From Candidatus Bathyarchaeota archaeon (GTDB lineage: Archaea; Thermoproteota; Bathyarchaeia; Bathyarchaeales; Bathyarchaeaceae): DNA of 39,842 nucleotides. The stretch's first letter is position 1. Every line of letters starts with the position of its first letter. Of this stretch, positions 31,856 through 39,842 are shown one piece after another. The notes under the pieces are model-generated. The model did not search any database. It was not told the origin of the DNA and saw only the letters and a program-made list of their open reading frames with translations. The stretch lies in the NCBI GenBank assembly GCA_030615265.1, contig JAUWZP010000007.1:1-39842 (forward strand), in the 5' to 3' direction. A program made the position numbers and the translations under genes.

Positions 31856-33946
31856 TTGAACAAAAAGACTTTACCTATGGTTTTTCTTTGGCTACTATTG
31901 CTTCCAATGTTCGCTTTAAGTGTTTCAGCGCCGACAGTTGTGATACCTAATCAAAGCCATCTCATAATTGAGTCAATAGGCGATCCTGAGACTGTTGATC
32001 CAGCTTGGGCATACGACACAGCCAGCGCAATGCTGATCTTTAACGTGTATGACACCCTGATTTTCTTTGACCGTGAGTCAGTAGGCGACTTTGTCCCATC
32101 TCTAGCCACTGAATGGCTGATCAATCAGCCTCCAAAACCGGGCTCTCCAACAGGCACGGACAGCACTTGGTATTTCAAGATAAGAACAGGTGTGAAGTTC
32201 CATGATGGTTCTACGCTTACGCCTGCGGATGCGGAGTATTCCTTTGAAAGGGCGATGGTTATGGACCGATCTGGTGGTCCGGTATGGATGATCAATGAAC
32301 CTCTAATCGGCAGTGGATGGCCAGACAAGAGTGGTTGGCCACAAGACTCCAGTGTTAAAATAAACACTGCTGTAGAGAGCAACTCGACGCACGTTTGGTT
32401 CAACCTCGCCATGCCTTATCCGCCGTTCATGCAGATTCTAAGCCAGTCATGGGCTTCCATAATGAGCGAAGCATACAGTATTGCAAATGGATGCTTTGAT
32501 GGAGACTGGACAAACTGGAAGGCCTACGAGGACCCCGGGATGTCACCGCTAGACGCCGCTGGCAACGTCATGATGGGAACCGGTCCGTACAAGCTCGACT
32601 ACTGGTCACATGGAGTAGAATGGTCCATCATAAGACACGCTGAATACTGGGGACTCTGGCCTGCTCCGCACTGCTCGGGCTATGTGGACAGGTTTACGGA
32701 GAAGGTGGTTTACGAATGGGGTACACGCTATGCAGATTTCATCGGTGGATATGCCGATTCAGTGTACGTTCCTAGAGCTTATCTGCCCCAGATGATACTG
32801 AACTGGCCAACAAAGTGGAACCCTGGAATGCCCACGAACCCAGAGGATTACGCCGCGGGTATACGTGGTCTACCTGGCCTACCATCACTGCAAATGGCTA
32901 ACTACTTCTTCAACTTCAACACTAACCCCGCAACCGGATACGTAGGAACCGGCTCACTGGTAAATGGAGACGGAATTCCGTTGGACTTCTTCGCCGACAT
33001 CAACATAAGGAAGGGCTTCGCCTACAGCTTCGACTACCAAGAGTTCCTTGATACCATGTTCTGGGGTGAGGCGGTTCAGCCAAAAAGCTCTGTCATAGAG
33101 GGAATACTATACCACAACCCAGCCAACCCGACGTACAGCTACGACTTAACGGCGGCTAGAGATCATTTCATATTGGCAAACAACACCGTGGGAGGAATAG
33201 CGGAAGGCGTGACGACATCAGGGTTCAAGATGACCATAACCTTCAACACAGGCAACGTCCCGAGGCAAACCACCGCAGAGATGCTCAGAGACGGCGTCCA
33301 GCAGGTCTTTACTGACAACGGCTGGGGGCCAGTCCAAATCAGTGTGCTAGGCGTTCCTTGGCCCACGTATCTAGGCGAGCTCGTTGGATATCCAACCTTC
33401 AGGTCGCTGATGCCTATATTCATCATAGGTTGGCTCGCCGACTACCCAGATCCTCATAACTGGGTGGTCCCGTACCAACACTCCGACGGAGACTTCACCT
33501 ATTTCCAGAGCTACAGTAACTCAACAGTTGACGCACTAATCGAACTAGCCATCGCCACTCCAGACGGACCAGTAAGAAAAGGTTACTACTACGACCTTCA
33601 ACTCATGTACTTCCAAGACATTCCAAGCGTCGGCACGAGTCAAGCTCTTGGACGTCGTTGGGAACGCGACTGGTACCAAGGATGGTACTTCAACCCGATA
33701 TACCCAGGTACCTTCGTGTATCACCATTGGAAGGGCTTGAACGGCGACATAAACGGCGACAACCGGGTTAGCATAACCGACGCAGGCAAAGTCAGCGCCC
33801 ACTGGAACATACCACCATTCATCTCCGGGCCATCCGGCTACGACGTCATCGCCGACATCGGACCTGTCAAACAATACCCAACACTAGGAACAATTAACAT
33901 CGTCGACGCTGGAGTCATAAACGCTCACTACAGAGAAGAAATTTAG
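31856..33946 (+). CDS. oppA: Oligopeptide-binding protein OppA with C-terminal dockerin-like module
   Basis: An extracellular family-5 solute-binding protein that captures peptides for the Opp permease. The signal peptide (LPMVFLWLLLLPMFALSVSA) is followed by the family entry DPETVDPAWAYDTASAMLIFNVYDTL, then VKFHDGSTLTPADAEYSFERA and MGTGPYKLDYW. Later typical segments include IGWLADYPDPHNWV. From about residue 630 a separate module begins: GDINGDNRVSITDAGKVSAHW, then ADIG...LGTINIVDAGVINAHY. These are two dockerin-type EF-hand/helix repeats, the second with its calcium loop altered by an insert. There is no lipobox or C-terminal anchor, so docking could hold it at the surface. TTG start at 31856 after aaaggag. 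Confidence 0.9.
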   Translation: MNKKTLPMVFLWLLLLPMFALSVSAPTVVIPNQSHLIIESIGDPETVDPAWAYDTASAMLIFNVYDTLIFFDRESVGDFVPSLATEWLINQPPKPGSPTGTDSTWYFKIRTGVKFHDGSTLTPADAEYSFERAMVMDRSGGPVWMINEPLIGSGWPDKSGWPQDSSVKINTAVESNSTHVWFNLAMPYPPFMQILSQSWASIMSEAYSIANGCFDGDWTNWKAYEDPGMSPLDAAGNVMMGTGPYKLDYWSHGVEWSIIRHAEYWGLWPAPHCSGYVDRFTEKVVYEWGTRYADFIGGYADSVYVPRAYLPQMILNWPTKWNPGMPTNPEDYAAGIRGLPGLPSLQMANYFFNFNTNPATGYVGTGSLVNGDGIPLDFFADINIRKGFAYSFDYQEFLDTMFWGEAVQPKSSVIEGILYHNPANPTYSYDLTAARDHFILANNTVGGIAEGVTTSGFKMTITFNTGNVPRQTTAEMLRDGVQQVFTDNGWGPVQISVLGVPWPTYLGELVGYPTFRSLMPIFIIGWLADYPDPHNWVVPYQHSDGDFTYFQSYSNSTVDALIELAIATPDGPVRKGYYYDLQLMYFQDIPSVGTSQALGRRWERDWYQGWYFNPIYPGTFVYHHWKGLNGDINGDNRVSITDAGKVSAHWNIPPFISGPSGYDVIADIGPVKQYPTLGTINIVDAGVINAHYREEI

Positions 33947-33957
33947 AGGTGAAAATA

Positions 33958-35145
33958 GTGAGAGGAAAAATAACAATTTGGAAAAAAACTTTGCTGTTAG
34001 CTAGCATCGCACTGTTTCTTCTGGCCGTTCTGCCAGTTGGACTGGTCTTCGCTGGAACTACAACACTTGCCGCGCCAGACATAACTGATGTAACCAAAAC
34101 ACCTGGTTCATCCTTCTACATCGACATCACCGTCGCAGACGTCAGCGCAATGTGGGGCTTCGACATCACTTTAGAATATGACATAACAATCCTAACGGCT
34201 ACTGGTTACTCATCCTATAGCCCCTTCATGATGCCATGGCCTAGTGAAATAAACACCGGGGAAGGCTACGTTAAAGCATCCTACAGCATGATGCTCGGCG
34301 AGCTAGTGGGATTCTCAACCATTGCACCCGCGCCAATACTGAGAATAGACTTCGATGTCATAGACTCTGGAGCGTCTCAGCTAAACCTCGACAATACAGA
34401 AATCAGCGACATATACGGCGAACCCATCCCTCACGCGGCCGTTGACGGCTCATTCCGCAACATTGCAGGGGCTCCCCTCGCTGACTTCTACTACACCCCG
34501 TCGACTCCAATCGAGCGCGAGACCGCGACCTTCACATCAACCAGCATTGATATAGACGGCTTCATAGTCGCTGAGGACTGGGACTTCGGAGACGGAAACA
34601 CTGGAACCGGTGGAGCAACAACCCACTCGTATAGAACTGCAGGAACTTATACTGTGACGCTAACCGTCACCGACAACGACGGAAAGACCGACAGCTCTTC
34701 GGACACTATAGAAGTGCTTTCGCCACCGCATCCTATAGGCGTCGACCTGAGAGAGAGCAAAGCTGATTCTCGTCGATTCGACGTATCGGTAAGGGACCCA
34801 GACACGAGCAACACCTTCACAGCATGGGTTAAAAGCCTAAACACCAAGGAAGATACGCTGGTTAGGATCGTCTGGAGTATATGGGAATTCCCAGCCATGC
34901 AGGCCCTCGGATCAATAGAGGCTGAAGTATCGATAGGTCCTAAAGATCTGGCAAGATTCACAGCCGACTTTGATGTCTTCGATGACAGATGGGGTTTCGA
35001 CGGCAGTAGTAAGATGAACTACGAAGTCAGAACAGAAATATACTACGTCGACTTCTACCTCCCAGGCGGATTTCCCCATTGGGAAAAAGGAACAGTAAAC
35101 TCAGAGAAAGGAACAGAGTGGTTCAGTGTAACCACCTTACCATAA
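33958..35145 (+). CDS. Secreted cohesin-like and PKD domain protein
   Basis: After a signal peptide (KKTLLLASIALFLLAVLPVGLVFA) comes a cohesin-like domain of about 130 residues. It includes TPGSSFYIDITVADVSAMWGFDITLEYD near its start and ILRIDFDV and EISDIYGEP...VDGSF near its end. These match the strand order of cellulosomal cohesins. A PKD domain follows (WDFGDGNTGTGGATTHSY...TVTVTDNDG-type text), then a C-terminal beta-rich domain of about 140 residues that I cannot place. There is no C-terminal anchor. The start is GTG at 33958, with gaggtga five bases upstream; GTG at 33949 overlaps that site. It lies 11 bases after oppA, so the two are probably co-transcribed. Cohesins bind dockerins, and oppA carries one. 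Confidence 0.82.
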   Translation: MRGKITIWKKTLLLASIALFLLAVLPVGLVFAGTTTLAAPDITDVTKTPGSSFYIDITVADVSAMWGFDITLEYDITILTATGYSSYSPFMMPWPSEINTGEGYVKASYSMMLGELVGFSTIAPAPILRIDFDVIDSGASQLNLDNTEISDIYGEPIPHAAVDGSFRNIAGAPLADFYYTPSTPIERETATFTSTSIDIDGFIVAEDWDFGDGNTGTGGATTHSYRTAGTYTVTLTVTDNDGKTDSSSDTIEVLSPPHPIGVDLRESKADSRRFDVSVRDPDTSNTFTAWVKSLNTKEDTLVRIVWSIWEFPAMQALGSIEAEVSIGPKDLARFTADFDVFDDRWGFDGSSKMNYEVRTEIYYVDFYLPGGFPHWEKGTVNSEKGTEWFSVTTLP

Positions 35146-35190
35146 GACAAACCTAGAAAAACCAAAGCGTGCAAAACGCACCAACACCCC

Positions 35191-35198
35191 TTTTTTTT
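35191..35198 (+). terminator. T8 terminator tract after the cohesin-PKD gene
   Basis: A run of eight T follows a short GTGC/GCAC inverted repeat about 45 bases after the stop codon. Oligo-T is the usual archaeal terminator. It would separate the oppA-cohesin transcript from the propeller gene. Confidence 0.5.
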
Positions 35199-35238
35199 CT
35201 AATTATTGCAGATCCATGGAAAGAAGAGGAAGAATTAT

Positions 35239-37056
35239 ATGTGTCAAAAGATTGTTCCGATGATATTAGCTTCAACTTTGTTCTTAGTTATGCTTGCGTC
35301 CATAATATCAATTGGCAACGCAGTCGAATGGTCACCTGAGATGAGGCTCACCTGGGACTATGAGATTGACGCGAATCCATCGATCACCCAGACAACCGAT
35401 GGAAGAATATGGCTTGTCTGGCAATCGTACAGAACCGGGAACAATGAAATCTTCTACAAAGTTTATAATGAATCCTTAGTGCACCCGTGGTCACTTGGCA
35501 CTCAACTGACCAACGACACAAGCAATGACTTTACACCATCGATTATGCAGGCTACTGATCATACCCTATGGGTTGTTTGGACTTCAGGCCGGACAGGAAA
35601 CCATGACATATATTACAAGACTTTTAACGGATCATGGTCATCTGATGAGCCTCTAATCACAGACCCAAAGGAAGACGAGTACCCATCCGTCATGCAGACA
35701 GTAAACGGCACGATTTGGGTTGTTTGGGCCTCAGATAGAACAGGGGACTTCGAAATATACTATAAAACTTCATCTGACAACGGTGAAACCTGGTCACAGG
35801 AAAGACTGACCACGAATCTAGGCATTGAGGATTCGCAACCATCGGTTATGCAGACCGCGGACGAAAAGATCTGGATTGCATGGGTGAGGAACAACGACAT
35901 ATTCTACACCTTCCATAATGGAACGTCATGGTCATTTGAGACGCCGGTAACCACTCATTCCGATTCAGATTGGCAGCCATCAATCATGCAAGGTCTAGAC
36001 GAACGGATATGGGTCGTTTGGGCTTCGGATAGGGGACCACAATTTAACATAGACATATACTACAACATTTTTGATGGTAGCTGGTCTGGGGACACCCGGC
36101 TCACCACGGATGGTTCAACCGACGCGGGGCCGTCGATCCTTCAGACGAATGCCGGCACCATATGGATCTCTTGGTCGTCAGGGAGGGAATACAACCTGGA
36201 CATTTACTATGTGTCAGACTCGATACCCGCTCAGGACGATGTGGCCATATTTAGCGTTGAACCTTCCTCAGAAATAGTAACCCAAGGGGAAACCACCCAA
36301 ATTGAAGTTGTGCCCCGAAACAAAGGAACGGTGGCTCAAACCTTCCAAGTAAGTTACTACGTCAACTCGACATTGCTCGGATCCGAAACAACCTCTTTAG
36401 ATCCTGGTCAGCTAAATCAAATAGACTTTTTATGGAACACGTCAAATTTCGACATTGGAACTTATGTAATATGGGCTGAAGCAAGCATCGTCGCTGGCGA
36501 AACCTACATAGCCGACAACACGTACATCGACGGCACAGTCATCGTTGTAACGCACGATGTGGCTATAGAAAGCGTTACACCTTCCAAAACGATAGTTCAC
36601 CGAGGATACGGATTATACGTCTATGTCGAAGTTAGAAACGAAGGAAATTTCACCGAAACCGTCGATGTCACAGCGTATTACAACACAACCGCTATGGGAA
36701 CCCAAACATTCATAGGCTTGGCTCCAAACACTGGCATAACACTAACCTTTCCTTGGAGCGCAGGCACTCCTTACGGCTATTACACCATATCGGCAAAGGC
36801 AAAACCCGTTCCAGACGAAAATGACCTCTCAGACAATTTCTTCACCGACGGCACAGTTATGGTGACCATTCCAGGCGACGTCAACTTCGACAGAATAGTA
36901 GATATATTAGACGCGGGTAAAATCAGCGCCCACTGGTATCCCGGCCCACCCGCTGGACCCTTAGGCTACGACTTAAACGTTGACATCAACGACGACGGGA
37001 AAATCGGCATACATGACGCTGGAATCATTAGTGCCAACTGGCAGAAATCCTGGTAA
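35239..37056 (+). CDS. Secreted beta-propeller, CARDB and dockerin-like protein
   Basis: A signal peptide (VPMILASTLFLVMLASIISIGNA) precedes six repeats of a P-S-(I/V)-x-Q-T...I-W-(V/I)-x-W...(D/E)-I-(F/Y)-Y pattern, covering about residues 45-325 from the ATG. This is a sialidase-like, probably six-bladed propeller. Two CARDB domains follow (about 333-435 and 440-543). The C-terminus is a complete dockerin-like pair: GDVNFDRIVDILDAGKISAHW and VDINDDGKIGIHDAGIISANW. The propeller would bind or act on an extracellular ligand; no catalytic set is clear. I prefer ATG at 35239 (gaggaag upstream). TTG at 35206 would add a charged stretch before the signal peptide. It is a likely partner of the cohesins at 33958 and 37167. 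Confidence 0.82.
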   Translation: MCQKIVPMILASTLFLVMLASIISIGNAVEWSPEMRLTWDYEIDANPSITQTTDGRIWLVWQSYRTGNNEIFYKVYNESLVHPWSLGTQLTNDTSNDFTPSIMQATDHTLWVVWTSGRTGNHDIYYKTFNGSWSSDEPLITDPKEDEYPSVMQTVNGTIWVVWASDRTGDFEIYYKTSSDNGETWSQERLTTNLGIEDSQPSVMQTADEKIWIAWVRNNDIFYTFHNGTSWSFETPVTTHSDSDWQPSIMQGLDERIWVVWASDRGPQFNIDIYYNIFDGSWSGDTRLTTDGSTDAGPSILQTNAGTIWISWSSGREYNLDIYYVSDSIPAQDDVAIFSVEPSSEIVTQGETTQIEVVPRNKGTVAQTFQVSYYVNSTLLGSETTSLDPGQLNQIDFLWNTSNFDIGTYVIWAEASIVAGETYIADNTYIDGTVIVVTHDVAIESVTPSKTIVHRGYGLYVYVEVRNEGNFTETVDVTAYYNTTAMGTQTFIGLAPNTGITLTFPWSAGTPYGYYTISAKAKPVPDENDLSDNFFTDGTVMVTIPGDVNFDRIVDILDAGKISAHWYPGPPAGPLGYDLNVDINDDGKIGIHDAGIISANWQKSW

Positions 37057-37166
37057 GAATGTTCGTGTCTTCTGCAATTCGCGATTTATGATAGTTGCAA
37101 AAAACTATAATACTTCCAAACTGCTTTAATTAGTTAGAGAGAAAGAGGAAGAAGGAGAGGTCCATA

Positions 37167-39419
37167 TTGCGTTTCAGATACAGAAAAAACCTTTTGTGGA
37201 TCTGGCTTGTCATAACGCTTCTTGTCAGCATAACTATAGCAAGTTTACCATTGTCAGTCGGTATGCCAAGCACCGTGCTTTCCGCCCCCACCATTATAGA
37301 CGAGGCCTTGACGCCTGGCTCAACCTTCTACATTAACATCACCGTCGCCGATGTCAGCGCGATGTGGGGCTACGATTTCATCTTAAGCTATGACACGACT
37401 GTCCTAACCGCCACCAGCTACAGTTCTTATGATCCCTTCATAATTCCTTGGCCTAGCCTAATAAACGACCCAGAAGGCTACTTAGCCGTCTCTTACAGCA
37501 TGATGTTCGGCGAGCTAGTGGGGTTCTCAACCGTTGCCCCCGAGCCAATAGCGAGAATCGACTTCACCGTTGACGCCCTAGGCACATCCATGCTAGGCAT
37601 GGGTCCCACAGAAATCAGCGACATATATGGAGAACCCATGCCTCACGACACGGTAGACGGTTTCTTCGCAAATGTGGATGTGCCCCTTCATGACATAACT
37701 GTCAAGGAAATCACGGCGTCCCCAACCGGGGGCCCAGATGATGAGGTGATGCTAGGCGACATTGTAACAATCAACGTAACTGTCTTCAATGGGGGTGCCA
37801 CAACGGAGTCTTTCAACGTCACCGCCAAATACAACAACACCGATATCGAAACCAAAACTGTCACCGATTTGGCTTCACTAACAGAAAAACCTCTGAGCTT
37901 CAGCTGGAACACAACTGACGTCAGTCCCGGCTACTATGTCGTAAAAGCTGAAGCTATCCTCGTTGGCGATGAGGATCCAGCCGACAACACGCGTACCTTT
38001 GACGGCCAGGTGATGATAGGTCGTCGAGACATAGCCGCCACCGTCCCGCCCACGGCCTGGCCAACCAATGTAACGGTCGGCGAACCCGTATACGTCAACG
38101 CAACCTTCAAAAACCAAGGCAATTTCACCGAAACCTTCAATGTGACCGTGACGTACAGTTCGGTAACTCCACACGGGCAACCTCCGAGTTCTGGCGACAT
38201 TGGAACGCGAGAGAATATAATCCTGCTTCCAGGGGCCAGCATAACCTTGGACTTCGTCTGGGACACAACAGGAAGCAGAAATTACACGTACAATATAAGA
38301 GCTGAGGCAACAGAGGTTCCAGATGAAATCGATCCTGATAACAATGGAGACACGCGCCTTAATGCGGTGACTCTTACTCGCCCACTCGGGACCCCTGAAG
38401 TGGTAGGCGCCGAGTATTCACCTAGGCCGCCAATCGAGGGGGAAACAGTAACGTTCAAGGCAATCGCCACCGATCCAGACGGCTACATCGTCGCTTGGGA
38501 CTGGGACTTCGGCGATGGAACCCCACATGGAACAGGCGAAACAACGACCCACATCTACACAACGAAAGGAACATACTTTGTGACCCTAATCGTCACAGAC
38601 AACGATAGTCTAACGTCCGCCGCATGGGAGCTGGCAGGAGGCTTGACCATTTACAGTCTTGACATAGCTATAGTCAGCGTTACTCCGTCCACCACTGAGG
38701 TGGTCGCAGGAGAATCCTTGGTCATAAACGTGACCATTAAGAACGAGGGTAATCTTCCGGAGCTACAAACATTCAATGTCACCACCTACTACGACGGCAC
38801 CGTCATCAATGAAACCGAAACCGGTTTAGCTGGACTAGCAGATACAACGCTAGAATTCAGCTGGGACACAACTGGCGTGAGTCGAGGCACTTACACTATA
38901 AGGGCTGTTGCGAGCAACCTAACCCGAGAAATCCAAACAGACAACAACATGCTCCAATTTAACGGTACAATTACAGTTTTGGCCCACGACATAGCCGTCA
39001 CCGCCGTCACAGTCTCTTCAACCAATGCAACAGTCGGCGAATCCGTATCCATCAACGTAACCATTGAAAACCAAGGTGATTTCACCGAGACCTTCAACGT
39101 CACTGTCAAATACGACGACACTGAGATTGAAACGAAAACAGATGTTACGCTATCTGTTGGGGCCAGCACAACGTTAACCTTCACTTGGGACACAACGGGT
39201 GTTGATGCGGGCACCTATGCCATAAGCGCGAATGCTAGCGTGGTTTCAGGCGAAATAGACATGACCGACAACACTTATGTCGGCGACATAGTCACCGTGA
39301 AAGAGGCACCAGGCGGAACAGACTTCGTTCTGTATGTGGTTGCTGGAACAGTGATAGCCATTGTGGCGGTAACAACATTGGTCTACTTCTTGAGGGTGAG
39401 AAAACCCAAACCGACATAG
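37167..39419 (+). CDS. Membrane-anchored cohesin-CARDB-PKD scaffold protein
   Basis: A 750-residue surface protein. Signal peptide about 1-39. Cohesin-like domain about 42-170 (TPGSTFYINITVADVSAMWGYDFILSYD ... EISDIYGEPMPHDTVDGFF), close to the domain at 33958. CARDB domains about 173-284 and 287-402. PKD about 410-495 (WDWDFGDGTPHGTGE). Two more CARDB domains about 498-604 and 607-712. A C-terminal helix (FVLYVVAGTVIAIVAVTTLVYFL) with a basic RVRKPKPT tail anchors it in the membrane. This is the layout of a single-cohesin anchoring scaffold: the CARDB/PKD stalk lifts the cohesin through the S-layer. TTG start at 37167, behind ggagaggtcc. Dense N-glycosylation sequons fit the exterior location. 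Confidence 0.85.
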   Translation: MRFRYRKNLLWIWLVITLLVSITIASLPLSVGMPSTVLSAPTIIDEALTPGSTFYINITVADVSAMWGYDFILSYDTTVLTATSYSSYDPFIIPWPSLINDPEGYLAVSYSMMFGELVGFSTVAPEPIARIDFTVDALGTSMLGMGPTEISDIYGEPMPHDTVDGFFANVDVPLHDITVKEITASPTGGPDDEVMLGDIVTINVTVFNGGATTESFNVTAKYNNTDIETKTVTDLASLTEKPLSFSWNTTDVSPGYYVVKAEAILVGDEDPADNTRTFDGQVMIGRRDIAATVPPTAWPTNVTVGEPVYVNATFKNQGNFTETFNVTVTYSSVTPHGQPPSSGDIGTRENIILLPGASITLDFVWDTTGSRNYTYNIRAEATEVPDEIDPDNNGDTRLNAVTLTRPLGTPEVVGAEYSPRPPIEGETVTFKAIATDPDGYIVAWDWDFGDGTPHGTGETTTHIYTTKGTYFVTLIVTDNDSLTSAAWELAGGLTIYSLDIAIVSVTPSTTEVVAGESLVINVTIKNEGNLPELQTFNVTTYYDGTVINETETGLAGLADTTLEFSWDTTGVSRGTYTIRAVASNLTREIQTDNNMLQFNGTITVLAHDIAVTAVTVSSTNATVGESVSINVTIENQGDFTETFNVTVKYDDTEIETKTDVTLSVGASTTLTFTWDTTGVDAGTYAISANASVVSGEIDMTDNTYVGDIVTVKEAPGGTDFVLYVVAGTVIAIVAVTTLVYFLRVRKPKPT
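37205..37303 (+). repeat. 99-bp perfect repeat, copy 1
   Basis: This segment, encoding the signal peptide and first residues of the scaffold cohesin, is identical to 39744-39842, the last 99 bases of the window. Confidence 0.9.
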
Positions 39420-39711
39420 AGAACAAGACTTCATTCGTACATGCAAATTAGCTTTCCTTAAAGAACGAATAATTTAGCCAATGCAATTACTAAAAAACAG
39501 CAGTTAGCATTCTGAATCGGCACGCCTGGCACACCTGTCGCAACCATGTCTACGAATGGAGCATGTAAGAAAGCAGGCTTATCAAAACTTGCGTAACGAG
39601 TTCTTTTAAACACGTATAAACAACTAGAAGATTTTTCCATATACTTTTTATTCATGAAATCGAATTTAATAATAGCAACACTATTAAAACCATCTTTGGA
39701 GAAAAAGAGAA
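39420..39711. other. 292-base gap between the two scaffold genes
   Basis: No convincing gene is seen. AT-rich stretches near 39640-39690 could form the promoter of the next scaffold gene. A reverse-strand frame across 39458-39724 overlaps the next signal peptide and shows no motif. Confidence 0.3.
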
Positions 39712-39842
39712 ATGAAAAAAACAAGAAACCTGTTATGGATTTCGCTTGTCATAACGCTTCTTGTCAGCATAACTATAGCAAGTTTACCATTGTCAGTCGG
39801 TATGCCAAGCACCGTGCTTTCCGCCCCCACCATTATAGACGA
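39712..39842 (+). CDS. Start of a second scaffold cohesin gene (cut by the window edge)
   Basis: From ATG at 39712 (behind gagaaa) the text MKKTRNLLWISLVITLLVSI... continues to the last base. After the first few residues it is identical, at the DNA level, to the start of the 37167 gene. It therefore encodes the signal peptide and first strand of another cohesin-like surface protein, the product of a recent tandem duplication. Only 43 codons are visible. The rest of its architecture is unknown. Confidence 0.85.
   Translation, partial: MKKTRNLLWISLVITLLVSITIASLPLSVGMPSTVLSAPTIID

Noticed and set aside
39458-39724. 88-codon reverse frame between the scaffold genes
   Set aside because: It overlaps the start of the next scaffold gene and shows no motif or promoter; chance openness in AT-rich DNA is likely.

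Overview
The window reads as a piece of an archaeal chromosome, most likely from the TACK branch and plausibly a Candidatus Bathyarchaeia genome. This is inference: ribosomal protein S26e (absent from most Euryarchaeota), archaeal-type ThrRS and ProRS, endonuclease Q, archaeal-type phosphoglycerate mutase and an F420-dependent methylene-tetrahydromethanopterin reductase (Mer) occur together, and there are TATA-like promoters, purine-rich Shine-Dalgarno (SD) sites and many GTG/TTG starts. No rRNA, tRNA, CRISPR array or recognisable insertion sequence was found.

Region 1 (1-15.6 kb) is a compact housekeeping block. After the 3' part of a surface-protein gene come a class I aminotransferase, a convergent branched-chain aminotransferase, a polytopic membrane protein, thrS with a 69-residue zinc-site protein and a PfkB sugar kinase upstream, S26e, a CDP-alcohol phosphatidyltransferase, a DUF1805 protein and proS. 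A forward run follows: phosphoglycerate mutase, a 5-formyl-THF cyclo-ligase relative, a VTT/DedA membrane protein and endonuclease Q. A small helical protein directly abutting mer ends the block.

Region 2 (15.6-27.3 kb) is accessory and decaying. It holds a secreted zinc metallopeptidase and several membrane proteins. It also has three dispersed paralogue pairs (15984/25014, 21712/23906, 22122/26016) and many broken genes: a CCA-adding enzyme reduced to its C-terminal part, a C39-like peptidase cut short at a (TGCA)5 tract, and at least five short or surface genes with frameshifts or in-frame stops that I could reconstruct by eye. TGCATGCA tracts lie at breakpoints, CGCGCG tracts recur between genes, and a 40-bp direct repeat lies at 15647 and 23765.

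Region 3 (27.3-39.8 kb) is the most interesting part. A complete oligopeptide ABC transporter (OppB-C-D-F, reverse strand) is divergent from its solute-binding protein OppA, and OppA carries a C-terminal dockerin-like module. Directly downstream are a secreted cohesin-PKD protein, a six-repeat beta-propeller-CARDB-dockerin protein, a membrane-anchored cohesin-CARDB-PKD-CARDB protein, and the start of a second, nearly identical anchored cohesin gene at the right edge. A fourth dockerin-like gene (16815-17602) lies in region 2. Together they suggest a cell-surface cohesin-dockerin assembly that docks the peptide-binding protein, and perhaps a sugar- or protein-binding propeller, to a membrane scaffold beside the permease. 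The secreted peptidase at 17868 could supply the peptides. The perfect 99-bp repeat reaching the last base suggests that the assembly stopped inside this tandem scaffold duplication.
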